From Sphingobacterium daejeonense (lineage in GTDB: Bacteria; Bacteroidota; Bacteroidia; Sphingobacteriales; Sphingobacteriaceae), in contig NZ_LR590470.1 in the NCBI RefSeq assembly GCF_901472535.1, forward strand, positions 3,410,001 through 3,474,000: a stretch of 64,000 bases of DNA, given 5' to 3'. A program made the position numbers and the translations under genes. The notes under the pieces are model-generated. The model made no database searches. It worked only from the letters and a program-made list of their open reading frames with translations, and was not told the origin of the DNA. Of the stretch, positions 22,065-31,397 are shown piece after piece. Within the stretch, counting starts at the first letter, position 1. Each line of letters begins with the position of its first letter.

Positions 22065-22379
22065 CTATTTAACTTCTGTAGTATTCAAAGCTTTTGAAGC
22101 TTCCAAAGAAATAGCAGTTTTGTCAAAACGGATTTTAACACCGTTACCAACATCTACTAGGAAAGTCTTGTCGCTAACCTCTACGATACGGCCATGGATA
22201 CCAGCTGTAGTTACAACTCTTGAGTTAACACCTATTTCTTCGATATATTTTTTGTGTTCTTTTTGCTTCTTCATTTGTGGTCTAATCATAAAGAAATAGA
22301 AAACCACAATGATCAATACCATAGGAATAAGTTGAGTAAATCCACTTCCTCCTGCCTGTAATAAAATTGTTGAAATCAT
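22065..22379 (-). CDS. yajC: Preprotein translocase subunit YajC
   Basis: The 104-residue protein has one N-terminal membrane helix (LIPMVLIIVVFYFFMIRPQ) directly followed by the family signature MKKQKEHKKYI and a small cytoplasmic domain (VVTTAGIHGRIVEVSDKTFLVDVGNGVKIRFDK). YajC associates with SecDF at the inner membrane. It is downstream of a DUF1573 lipoprotein and nusB on the same strand, an arrangement I know from other Bacteroidetes. Length is usual for the family. Confidence 0.95.
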   Translation of the reverse strand: MISTILLQAGGSGFTQLIPMVLIIVVFYFFMIRPQMKKQKEHKKYIEEIGVNSRVVTTAGIHGRIVEVSDKTFLVDVGNGVKIRFDKTAISLEASKALNTTEVK

Positions 22380-22406
22380 CTGTATATTATAATTTATAGT
22401 TTACTT

Positions 22407-22851
22407 TTAGATTGCTTCGACAGTACCTTTCAATTGAACTGTTGTAATGTTTGACTCTGCATTTGAAGCAATTGTAATAATTTTCTGTTGTTGGCCAACC
22501 TGACCTGCACTATTGAATTCTACGGTTATTTCACCTTCTTTTCCTGGTAAAATCGGAGTAGTTGTATAAGTAGGGCGTTGTACAACCGCAACTCGCAGAA
22601 ACTTGTGACAAGATCACCGGACTAGTTCCTGTATTCTCGAACTTAAAAACATGCTTCACGACCTCTCCTTCTTTGATATTTCCGAAGTCATAAACAGTTT
22701 CTTTAAAATCCATTTTCCCAATTCCGTCATTACTATCAGCTGTTGCTGAAGTCGTGTTTTCTGTTGTATTTCCTTCAGAATTTTTAGCCCCTTGGTTACA
22801 AGAAGCGAAGAATACTGTTGCCGAAAGGCACGTTAAAATTAGTTTCTTCAT
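22407..22851 (-). CDS. DUF1573 lipoprotein, one frameshift
   Basis: The start MKKLILTCLSATVFFASC has a lipobox, followed by a Ser/Thr/Glu/Asn-rich linker. The DUF1573 domain begins at FKETVYDFGNIKEGEVVKHVF and carries the typical SASCGCTTP motif. The reading frame breaks near 22575 (three C where two are expected on the minus strand). Correcting it continues as TYTTTPILPGKEGEITVEF and ends in GTVEAI at 22407, for about 148 residues. The domain is a small Ig-like fold, common and of unknown function in Bacteroidetes. Confidence 0.85.
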
Positions 22852-22861
22852 TTTTATAAGT

Positions 22862-23813
22862 TTAAGCGATCAATCCTCGACCCTCTTTCTTGATTCTCCT
22901 TTGTGAAGTAAGGTCGGCAAGAATCTTATCTAAGATACCATTTATAAAGGTACTACTTTTTAGTGTACTGAAAGACTTAGAAAGCTCGATATATTCGTTA
23001 ATCGTAACCTTTACAGGGATTGTAGGGAAATTAATCAATTCAGTGATTGCCATTCTCATCAATAAGTTATCCACCAAAGCAATACGGTCTGATTCCCAGT
23101 TCTTGGTTTTAGCAGCAATCAAATCTTGGTATTCATCACCATACTTGATCGTTAACTTTAAAAGATCGATAATGAAATCCTTGTCTTCAATCCAGCTAGG
23201 GGTAAGATCCGCCAATTTGTTTTTTGCCGGAACCTCAGAGCTGAAATTTTTTGAAAGTCTTGGCAATCATTGCCTGTAAGACCTCCTTATCTACTTGCCA
23301 GTTGATGAAACGCTCATCAATGGCTTGTTCAATATCAGGAGATTTAAGGATAATTTTCTTAAAGATATACTTGATGATGTCTTTTTCTGCTGAAATAGAA
23401 CGATCTTCAAGGTTCAGGTATTCTAAATAGGCTTCAGAATCTTTTAATTGAGAATAAATCGAACGAACAATCTCAGGATCATAGTTCCAATCTACTTTGT
23501 ATCTCTTTACTTTTTCCAAATATTCCCTGTTTTGTCTCAGAGAATCAATAAAAGTATTACTGTTTAGCTTTGTTGAGGTAAAGTTTTTGTCTTTATCCGA
23601 AGGTATCCACTTATTGGCAATACCTTCCACATCGATAAGTACGTATTCAGCCACTTCATCCAGTAGATTTAGTGTCCAGATATACATCTCATCAACTTCT
23701 TCAACACTTTTGAGAAGACTTTTCTCAAAATTCACGATGTTTTTGTCTTCTGACAAGCTGTAGGCATACAATGTCTGCATGACCTTTACCCGAAGGTGTC
23801 TTCTATTTAGCAT
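22862..23813 (-). CDS. nusB: Transcription antitermination factor NusB (long Bacteroidetes form), one frameshift
   Basis: The joined protein has about 317 residues. The start MLNRRHLRVKVMQTLYAYS and the C-terminal block NWESDRIALVDNLLMRMAITEL with VKVTINEYIELSKSFS are NusB hallmarks. Bacteroidetes NusB has a long insert in the middle, as here. NusB binds boxA RNA with NusE (S10) and supports rRNA antitermination. The frame breaks near 23248, where a six-A run on the minus strand should be five. A second ORF (134 residues) encodes the conserved C-terminal half. Such an essential gene being broken argues for sequence error. Confidence 0.9.
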
Positions 23814-23860
23814 AATTTAATGAAAGAACGAATATTTAATAAAGAACGATATTATACTAT

Positions 23861-24938
23861 TTATTTTAATTTCTTCATGTCCTGAATACGCTTTTCAGCT
23901 AATTCTTTAGCGGCTTGATGAGTAGAAATATTTTCTTCTTTTGATTTTTGGATAACGTGTCTTGTCGCTGTATAAATATAACGGATAAGGTGATCTGTGC
24001 GATCAGCACCGTAACCTTCCAATTCCGAAAAAACAACTGATCAAAGCTCCCGCATTGATCAAGAAATCAGGCGTATAAAGAATATTGTTTTCCTTTAATA
24101 ATTCTACCGTTTTTTCTTCTTCCAATAATTGGTTGTTTGCAGAACCTGCAATAATCTTACAACGCATACGCGGAACCGTATCTGGATTTACTGTACCTCC
24201 CAAGGCACAAGGTGCATATACATCTGCATCTAGCTCAAAACTAGTCGAATAAGTAATAGGTTCAGCTTTATATTTAGCTGCGATTTTCATCTTACGCTCT
24301 TCGGTCATGTCTGAAACATAAACTCTAGCATTCTCAGCACGCAATAAGGAAACTAAGTGCTCCCCTACGCTACCGACACCCTGAACTGCAATTTTACGGC
24401 CAGCCAAGTTATCATCTCCGTATAATTCTTTGATCGCCGCTTTGATACCATAATATACTCCTTTAGCAGCAAATACCGTCGTATCACCAGAGCCATTCAA
24501 AGAAGTTGGTAAGCCTGCAACATAATCTGTCTCTGCATGAATGTATTCTAAGTCTTTTTGAGTCGTACCAACATCGATAGAAGCGATAAAATTACCGTTC
24601 AAACCATTGATAAACCTACCGAATCGACGCATGAGAACTTCTGATTTCTCAGTTCTGTTGTTTCCGATAATAATAGCACTACCTCCACCTAGATTAAGTC
24701 CTGCAAGGGAAGCTTTATAGGTGATAGCTTTTGACAAACGTAGCGCATCTTCGATGGCTTCGGCCTCAGTAGCATACGGCAACATACGGACCCCGCCAAT
24801 AGCAGGACCTAAAGTAGTGTCGTGAATAGCCACAATAGCCTTCAAACCGACTTCCTTATCATTACAAATGAAGATATTTTGATGGTCAGAAACGCGCATC
24901 AAGTCAAATAACGAGGTAGAATCTCTTTGCATAAACAA
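23861..24938 (-). CDS. Leucine/valine/glutamate-type dehydrogenase family protein, one frameshift near the C-terminus
   Basis: The protein matches leucine dehydrogenases: TLGPAIGGVRMLPYATEAEA, ITYKASLAGLNLGGGSAIII, VQGVGSVGEHL (NAD-binding glycine motif) and LINAGALISCF. The family catalyses reversible NAD-dependent oxidative deamination of branched-chain amino acids. The Lys of TYK (Lys75) is present, but the residue 12 positions later, Lys in GGGK of leucine and phenylalanine dehydrogenases, is Ser87 here. A frame break near 24030 (six T instead of five on the minus strand) hides the C-terminal tail, which continues to AEKRIQDMKKLK at 23861. Full length is about 359 residues. Confidence 0.85.
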
Positions 24939-25066
24939 ACAAAATTAACAGGTACAAAATTAGTAAATTATTTAGTTCTTTAGTGAAAAGCCGTAAAATA
25001 TTCGATTTGAAACAAACTATTGACATTATCACAACTTTAACCCCTAGTTTATTGAAAATTATCCAT

Positions 25067-25074
25067 TATTTTTG
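25067..25074 (+). promoter_or_regulatory. Possible -7 element of the ABC transporter gene
   Basis: TATTTTTG fits the Bacteroidetes TAnnTTTG element. It ends five bases before the ATG, which would make the transcript leaderless or nearly so. No good -33 TTTG lies at the usual distance. Confidence 0.3.
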
Positions 25075-25079
25075 TTGAA

Positions 25080-26852
25080 ATGAAGGAACTATCATACCTC
25101 AATAAATTTTTCTATAAATACCGTTGGCGAATTATACCTGGTGTGATATTCGTTATTATCTCGAATTACTTCGGAATTCTACCTGCACAAGTAATCCGTG
25201 AAGCCTTCGACCTAGTAAAAGAAAACATTGATCTTTATAGACTCTACGACGGGTTTGATCGACAATCAATCATCTATGAGGTCTTCAGTAAAAGTCTGCT
25301 CTTCTTCGGTATCGTAGTATTGGTATTGGCACTTTTAAGAGGAATATTCCTCTTCATGATGCGCCAAACATTGATCTTGACCTCTCGACATATTGAGTAT
25401 GACATAAAAAATGAAATCTACCAGCACTACCAACAGTTGGATTTTGCCTTTTATCGCAAAAACAACACCGGAGATTTAATGAACAGAGCTACTGAAGATG
25501 TCAATCAAGTACGAAATTATTTGGGGCCCGCAATTATGTATGCCATCAATACAGTTGTATTGTCAATAATGATCATTTACGCCATGTATAATGTTAATGC
25601 AACATTAGCGACATACTCACTCCTACCCATACCTATTATTTCTGTCATTATATTATTTGTCAACAAGGTCATTAATAGAAGAAGTGAAAGGATCCAAAGA
25701 CAGTTATCACATCTTTCTTCTTTTGTCCAGGAAACATTTTCCGGAATCCGCGTAGTAAAAACCTATACGCGTGAGCAGGACAAAATGAAAAATTTCAAGA
25801 TGGAGAGTGATCGCTATAAGGATATCAACTTAAATCTAGTTAGGGTTCAAGCCATATTTTTTCCATTAATAATTTTCTTGATTGGTTTCAGCACCATTCT
25901 TACTGTTTATGTAGGGGGACTTGAAGTGCAGGACGGAAACATCACAGCAGGAAATATTGCCGAATTTATTATCTATGTAAATCAGTTGACATTCCCTGCT
26001 ATGTCCTTAGCTTGGGTTACGTCTCTAGTACAGAGAGCTGCAGCATCACAGAAACGTATAAACGAGTTCCTGAATACAAAATCAGAAATTAAAGAAGGAA
26101 ACTTAGAAATCGAATTGAGAGGTGATATAAAATTAAAGAATGTCTCTTTCACCTATCCTGATACTGGAATAAAAGCAATAGACAATGTAAGTTTCCATAT
26201 TCCTGCAGGACAGACCATGGCAATTATAGGAAGAACAGGATCTGGAAAATCAACATTAGCAAATTTATTGATGCGAATGTTTGATGTAGATCAAGGTGAA
26301 ATCCTTTATGATAACCATAACATAAAAGATTTTAATTTGGAATCATTACGTGAACAGATTGGATTCGTCCCTCAACAGGTATTTTTATTTTCTGACACGA
26401 TAGCACGCAACATCGCCTTTGGATTAGATGCTGTGGATATACAAAGAGTAGAACAAGCGGCCAAAGATGCTGTTGTATACGACAATATCCTCGGATTTGA
26501 CGAAGGTTTCGAAACCCATATTGGAGAACGCGGAATAACCCTATCAGGCGGACAAAAACAAAGAGTCTCCATCGCTAGGGCGCTGGTGAAAGATCCGAAA
26601 ATATTAATGTTTGACGATTGTCTTTCTGCAGTAGATACCAAAACTGAAGAAGAAATATTACATAACCTAAGCAAAATTATGGAAGGTAAAACTTCCATCA
26701 TCATAGCGCACAGGATTTCAACCATAAAAAATGCGGACCATATCATTGTCTTGGATGATGGAAAAATCATTGAAGAAGGCACCCATGAACAACTGTTGGG
26801 GATGGGCAGGGAATACGCATCATTATACGAAAAACAATTGTTGGAAGCTTAA
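25080..26852 (+). CDS. ABC exporter, fused membrane and ATPase domains (MsbA/YheI-like)
   Basis: The intact 590-residue protein has a six-helix exporter membrane domain (about residues 1-320) and an ATPase domain with Walker A GRTGSGKS near 383, Q-loop, signature LSGGQKQR near 487 and Walker B ILMFDDCLSAVD near 510. The residue after the Walker B Asp is normally a catalytic Glu. Here it is Asp, as in the YheI/BmrC half of heterodimeric exporters, which form one degenerate ATP site. No partner half-transporter lies nearby. The substrate is unknown: drugs or lipids are typical. Transcription starts away from the dehydrogenase gene. Confidence 0.9.
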   Translation: MKELSYLNKFFYKYRWRIIPGVIFVIISNYFGILPAQVIREAFDLVKENIDLYRLYDGFDRQSIIYEVFSKSLLFFGIVVLVLALLRGIFLFMMRQTLILTSRHIEYDIKNEIYQHYQQLDFAFYRKNNTGDLMNRATEDVNQVRNYLGPAIMYAINTVVLSIMIIYAMYNVNATLATYSLLPIPIISVIILFVNKVINRRSERIQRQLSHLSSFVQETFSGIRVVKTYTREQDKMKNFKMESDRYKDINLNLVRVQAIFFPLIIFLIGFSTILTVYVGGLEVQDGNITAGNIAEFIIYVNQLTFPAMSLAWVTSLVQRAAASQKRINEFLNTKSEIKEGNLEIELRGDIKLKNVSFTYPDTGIKAIDNVSFHIPAGQTMAIIGRTGSGKSTLANLLMRMFDVDQGEILYDNHNIKDFNLESLREQIGFVPQQVFLFSDTIARNIAFGLDAVDIQRVEQAAKDAVVYDNILGFDEGFETHIGERGITLSGGQKQRVSIARALVKDPKILMFDDCLSAVDTKTEEEILHNLSKIMEGKTSIIIAHRISTIKNADHIIVLDDGKIIEEGTHEQLLGMGREYASLYEKQLLEA

Positions 26853-26950
26853 AATTTACCTTATAAATATTTATCAAAATAATTTGATTTGGCCATAGTT
26901 AAATCAGATGTAAAATATTTACATTTGACTAAAATTATTACCAAATCATT

Positions 26951-28925
26951 ATGAAATCTATTTTATTGGGTCTTTGCATGGTATGTGCAAACCTAATGGG
27001 ATACGCACAGGACAATCCGCTCCCTAAGTTGGACTTGGGCTTATTCTCTACGGACCACAAGCAGATCGATACATCTGCACATGCAATCGTTTTACATGAA
27101 CATGGTAGAACCGAACTTGAAGTAATCGAAGCTAATCGAGGACTCATGGTAGTCACTAAAGTCTTTGTCCGAAAAAAAAATACTGGACAAAGATGGTGTA
27201 GATGCAGCCAATATAGAAATCCCTCTTTATAAGTATGGTAGTGACATGGAATATGTCCGGGAAATTAAAGGCAAGACCTTGAATTTTTGAAAAAGGAAAT
27301 CTACAAACAGATGAATTGAAAAAAGAAGCAATATTCACTGATAAGGTATCTCCGTATTCCGAGAAACTCAAATTCACACTTCCCAACATAAAAGATAATT
27401 CAATCATTGAATATTCTTATACCATTATCTCTCCTGCAGTCAGAACATTTCGATCCTGGTATTTCCAATCTGAATATCCTGTCTTGCACAGTGAATATGT
27501 AGCTGTTATTCCATCCTCTTTTGAATATAATGTCAACCTGAAAGGATATTATCCACTCGCTGATCAAAAAATCATCAGTGCTGAACAAACATTTTGTACT
27601 GAATGGAGTCAGACAGGATTGTTCTAGAATGACCTACATCATGAAAAATGTGCCAGCATTTAAGGAAGAAGATTATATGCTAGCACCTGTAAATTTCATC
27701 AGTTCTATAAATTTTGAACTACGTACATATTTTGATCCCTCAGGACCACATACCAATTATGCTAAAAAATGGTCTGATATTGATATGGATCTGATGCAAG
27801 AAAAAGATTTTGGAGGACAAATAAAAAAACAAAGGCGCCTTTAAGGATATACTCCCAGGAATAATCGAAGGAAAAGATAACAAATTAGATATAGCAAAAT
27901 CTATCTATTATTATCTGCAAAAAAATATTGTATGGAATGATTTCCTTGGAAAGTTCGCAGAAAATGGCATCAAAAAAGCACTGGAAACCAAAAAAGGTAA
28001 TATTGCCGATATTAACCTAGGGTTAGTGGCGGCGCTCAATGCTGCCGAAGTGGAGGCTTATCCCGTTATTATTTCTACTCGTAACAATGGAATTCCAAGT
28101 TATATTTTTCCAGTAATGACAGATTTCAATGCTGTAATCTGTATGGCTAAAATAGATGGCAAAGATTATTTATTGGATGCATCTAAAAAATTCCTTCCAT
28201 TTGGTGAATTATCTCTTAGTTCAATCAATGACAGAGGAAGGGTTATATTCTCTAAAAATCAATCTGATTGGGTCACGCTTGCAAACGCTGTACCGTCCAA
28301 GAAAAGCTATAACATTATGGCTAAATTAGACTCAACAGGTAAAATGAAAGGTACTATACGTGCTCAATACAATGGCCTCGACGCATTGATCAAAAGAAGT
28401 GAAATCGACTCCTATAACACCTTTGAAGAATATGAAGAAAAATTGGTAGAAGGTGTATCAAGTATACGTTTAATGAGTTCTAAAGTCGAAAATTTGGAAG
28501 AAGTTGAAAAATCTCTGATTGAAGTAATGGAATTTGAAATGGATATGCGTGATAATTATAGAGGCGACAATTTTATTCTGAACCCAATCATGTATGATAG
28601 GACTACCAATAATCCATTTAAATTAGATGAAAGGAATTATCCGGTAGATTTAGGTGCCCCACAAATTGAAGTCTTTAACATAAACATTTCCGTTCCTGTA
28701 GGATTCAACTTATCAAACAAACCCAAAGATTCGGCAATGACCCTGCCTGAAAATAGCGCCAAATATACTTTTAGGTCAATTTTTGATAACAACATTCTAT
28801 TGTTACAACAAACTACAACATTGAACAAGGCTATATTTACACCTGAAGAATACTTCCACTTAAAGGAATTCTTTTCTAGGATCATTCAACAGCAAATGAC
28901 AGATTTTCAATTTAAAAAGATATGA
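26951..28925 (+). pseudogene. DUF3857 / transglutaminase-like exported protein without the catalytic Cys, four frameshifts
   Basis: The signal peptide ends near GYAQ. The joined protein has about 655 residues: a DUF3857 domain (ELEVIEANRGLMVVTKVFVRKK ... YSYTIISPAVRTFRSWYFQSEYPV) followed by a transglutaminase-like domain. At the position where the catalytic Cys sits in active relatives (GDC motif), this protein has GNIADINLGLVAAL, so the domain is probably inactive. Breaks lie near 27173 (nine A), 27284 (five T), 27590 (four T) and 27822 (seven A), each restored by removing one base. It overlaps the next gene by four bases and is likely co-translated with it. Confidence 0.8.
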
Positions 28926-30823
28926 TTAAAAAGTTAATCTTATTCAGCAGCCTTATTTTAATGGGTAGTAATTTGGCCATTGCACAATATGAGGTTTCAA
29001 ACATCCCTAAAGAACTATTGAGCAGGGCATCTGCAACCTTTCGGGAAGAACAAAGAACCTTTAACATTATCAGCCCAAGTGAAATGGTGGAAACAGTAAG
29101 GTCGGTTATTACAGTTCATAATAATTCCGGAGATGATTATGCTAACATGATCCTTGGATATGACAAATCAAAACAGATTAAAAGCGTAAAAGGGGAAATC
29201 TTGGACGAAGATGGAAAGAGCATAAAGAAATTCGGAATCAAAGATTTCAAGGATTACAGCGCCTCAAGTGAAGGAACAATGTTTACCAATACAAGGCTAA
29301 AATCCTATTCCCCATATATTTCTTCTTACCCTTACACCATTATCTATGAATACGAAGTAAGACACAATCAAACTTTGTTCATCAGTTCGTGGCGCCCAGA
29401 TTTTTATGGAGACTTATCAGTACAAAAGAGCAGCTATGAAATCTTGGCAGCACCAGACAATAAATTGCGAATCCTTAAGAAGAATTTAATTAAGGACGGA
29501 AAAGAGGAGATGAAAGGCAAACAAAAATCATATTACTGGGAAATCGAGAATATTAAAGCTGTAAGATCTGAACAATTTAGCCCAAACCGACATGAAACTG
29601 GAATGAGGGTATTCGTTGTTCCTGAAAACTTTGAATATTATAAACATCAAGGAAAAGTAAATGATTGGAACTCTTTTGGAGAATGGCTGAATACAGCATT
29701 ATTAAAGGATAAAAGAGAACTACCTCCTGCTACTGTCGCAAAGGTTAAGGAAATATGTAAAGACTTGACTACGGACCGTGAAAAAGCAAAAGCCCTTTAC
29801 GAATATCTGCAGAAAAAAACGAGATATATTTCAATACAGATTGGTATTGGTGGTCAAGAACCATTCCCAGCAAAAGATGTGGACCGATTGGGCTATGGAG
29901 ATTGTAAAGCATTGGTAAACTACATGCAAGCTCTATTGGATGTAGAGAACATCCCTTCCTATTATTGCATTGTAGAAGCTGGAAATAGAAAGATGGATGT
30001 TGATCCTGAATTCGCAAACCTGGTAGATGGAAACCACATCATTCTATGTTTACCTTTTCAGAATGATACAACATGGTTGGAATGTACTAGCCAAGACCTC
30101 CCTTTCGGTTATTTAGGAGACTTCACCGATGATAGATTGGTCCTTGCTGTAACAGAGAATGGAGGAAAGATCATGCGCACAGAGGTATATTCTTACGACC
30201 AAAACCTTCAACATCGAAAAGGAACTTTCAAAATGGATAAAGATGGAAAGATAACTGGTGATATCAGAACAGAATTCTCTGGTGCCCAATTTGAAAATCA
30301 TTTTTATAACATGAAAGAAATCAAGGACGAGCAAACAAAAAGGTTGAAAAGACAGTACGATGTCAATAGAATCCAATTCAATACGGTCAAATATACTATT
30401 GAAGAAAATGATAAATTAGCTTTGATAGAAGACCTTAATATTGAGGCCGACAACTTTGGAATTAAGAACAATGATAATTTCACCGTTTATCCAAACTTCC
30501 TCAACCGCAGCAGTGCGATTCCCGATTATCGCAGTCGCACAAATATTGTGAAGATTACTCGGGGTTATACTGACATTGACGAAACAGAAATTCAATTGCC
30601 TGATAATATATTGCCAGTTATTGTTCCTGCAAACAAAAAATTGGAAGTACCTATGGCATCTTACGAATTCACTGTCAAAATAAAAGATGGTAAGATGGTT
30701 TGCTATAGAAAACTTCAGATTAAAGAAGGTTCATACCCTGCTTCAAGTTATGCAGACTTCAGTAAGTTTATGCTCGATGTATCTCTGATGGATGGCACAA
30801 AATATAATTTAGCTTTCAAATAA
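28922..30823 (+). CDS. DUF3857 / transglutaminase-like exported protein with catalytic Cys
   Basis: The intact 633-residue protein has a signal peptide (MGSNLAIAQ), a DUF3857 domain (SPYISSYPYTIIYEYEVRHN) and a transglutaminase-like domain with YGDCKALVNYMQALL (Cys), VDGNHIILCLP (His) and a downstream acidic residue, forming a plausible Cys-His-Asp triad. A C-terminal beta-rich DUF3858-like part follows. The pair with the upstream Cys-less paralogue, overlapping by four bases, suggests the two work together in the periplasm or at the surface. The substrate is unknown: transglutaminase-fold enzymes of this kind are often proteases or peptidoglycan-related. Confidence 0.85.
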   Translation: MIKKLILFSSLILMGSNLAIAQYEVSNIPKELLSRASATFREEQRTFNIISPSEMVETVRSVITVHNNSGDDYANMILGYDKSKQIKSVKGEILDEDGKSIKKFGIKDFKDYSASSEGTMFTNTRLKSYSPYISSYPYTIIYEYEVRHNQTLFISSWRPDFYGDLSVQKSSYEILAAPDNKLRILKKNLIKDGKEEMKGKQKSYYWEIENIKAVRSEQFSPNRHETGMRVFVVPENFEYYKHQGKVNDWNSFGEWLNTALLKDKRELPPATVAKVKEICKDLTTDREKAKALYEYLQKKTRYISIQIGIGGQEPFPAKDVDRLGYGDCKALVNYMQALLDVENIPSYYCIVEAGNRKMDVDPEFANLVDGNHIILCLPFQNDTTWLECTSQDLPFGYLGDFTDDRLVLAVTENGGKIMRTEVYSYDQNLQHRKGTFKMDKDGKITGDIRTEFSGAQFENHFYNMKEIKDEQTKRLKRQYDVNRIQFNTVKYTIEENDKLALIEDLNIEADNFGIKNNDNFTVYPNFLNRSSAIPDYRSRTNIVKITRGYTDIDETEIQLPDNILPVIVPANKKLEVPMASYEFTVKIKDGKMVCYRKLQIKEGSYPASSYADFSKFMLDVSLMDGTKYNLAFK

Positions 30824-30859
30824 TACATTATTAAAATTGCAGTATATTTGCTGCAATTT

Positions 30860-30933
30860 GGGGGATTAGCTCAGTTGGCTAGAGCGCTTGCCTGGCAGGC
30901 AAGAGGCCACCGGTTCGAATCCGGTATTCTCCA
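30860..30933 (+). tRNA. tRNA-Ala (anticodon GGC)
   Basis: The full cloverleaf is visible: acceptor GGGGGAT paired with ATTCTCC, D arm GCTC/GAGC, anticodon stem CTTGC/GCAAG with loop CTGGCAG (anticodon GGC at 30894-30896), and T arm ACCGG-TTCGAAT-CCGGT. The acceptor stem contains the G3-U70 pair that identifies tRNA-Ala. The CCA end is not encoded. Confidence 0.95.
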
Positions 30934-30948
30934 CGATTAAATAAAAAT

Positions 30949-30973
30949 AGCAGAACGTGGTTCTGCTTTTTTT
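30949..30973 (+). terminator. Terminator after tRNA-Ala
   Basis: An 8-bp stem AGCAGAAC / GTTCTGCT with a GTG loop is followed by T6. It lies 15 bases after the tRNA. Confidence 0.85.
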
Positions 30974-30982
30974 ATTTAATCA

Positions 30983-31170
30983 GATGTGAGATGTGGGATG
31001 TGAGATTTGAGATATTTGAAAGGCAGGTCGTCAATGAGCAATCTGACCAATTTATCTGCACGCATAGAAGGTTGTCCTCACCAACTTGAAATATAAAACC
31101 TCTACTTCTTATAAAAGTTATCTCATATCCCATATCTCATATCCCATATCTCATATCTAATATCTATAAA
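30983..31170. repeat. Inverted pair of degenerate GATGTGAGAT-type repeats
   Basis: The left part (30983-31019) repeats variants of GATGTGAGATGTGGGAT. The right part (31120-31167) repeats the reverse complement, ATCTCATATCCCAT, about three times. About 100 bases of unremarkable sequence lie between. The whole could fold into a long hairpin. No gene is visible between the tRNA terminator and the insertion sequence. Confidence 0.65.
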
Positions 31171-31236
31171 CACAAAAAGCCCGTCTGGAATTCCGAGGGC
31201 ACTGAAAAAGTCTCAACTTTTTAATGAGATTTAAAG

Positions 31237-31276
31237 AAATGACTGAGTACAGGATTTATCTTACTCGGTCATTTTT
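31237..31276. terminator. Hairpin inside the IS, downstream of the transposase
   Basis: A 13-bp stem (AAATGACTGAGTA / TACTCGGTCATTT, one G-T pair) with a 12-base loop is followed by TTGTTCT on the plus strand. It could end transcripts entering the element or leaving the transposase gene. Confidence 0.4.
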
Positions 31277-31397
31277 GTTCTAAGGATTTCTGAAAATTTG
31301 TTTTTTAATGGTTTTATTGAAGGTTAATCGACCATGAGTGGCTATTTAGACTTTCAGAATCTCAAATCCATTGATTTTGAGGTAATATTCCTCCTTT

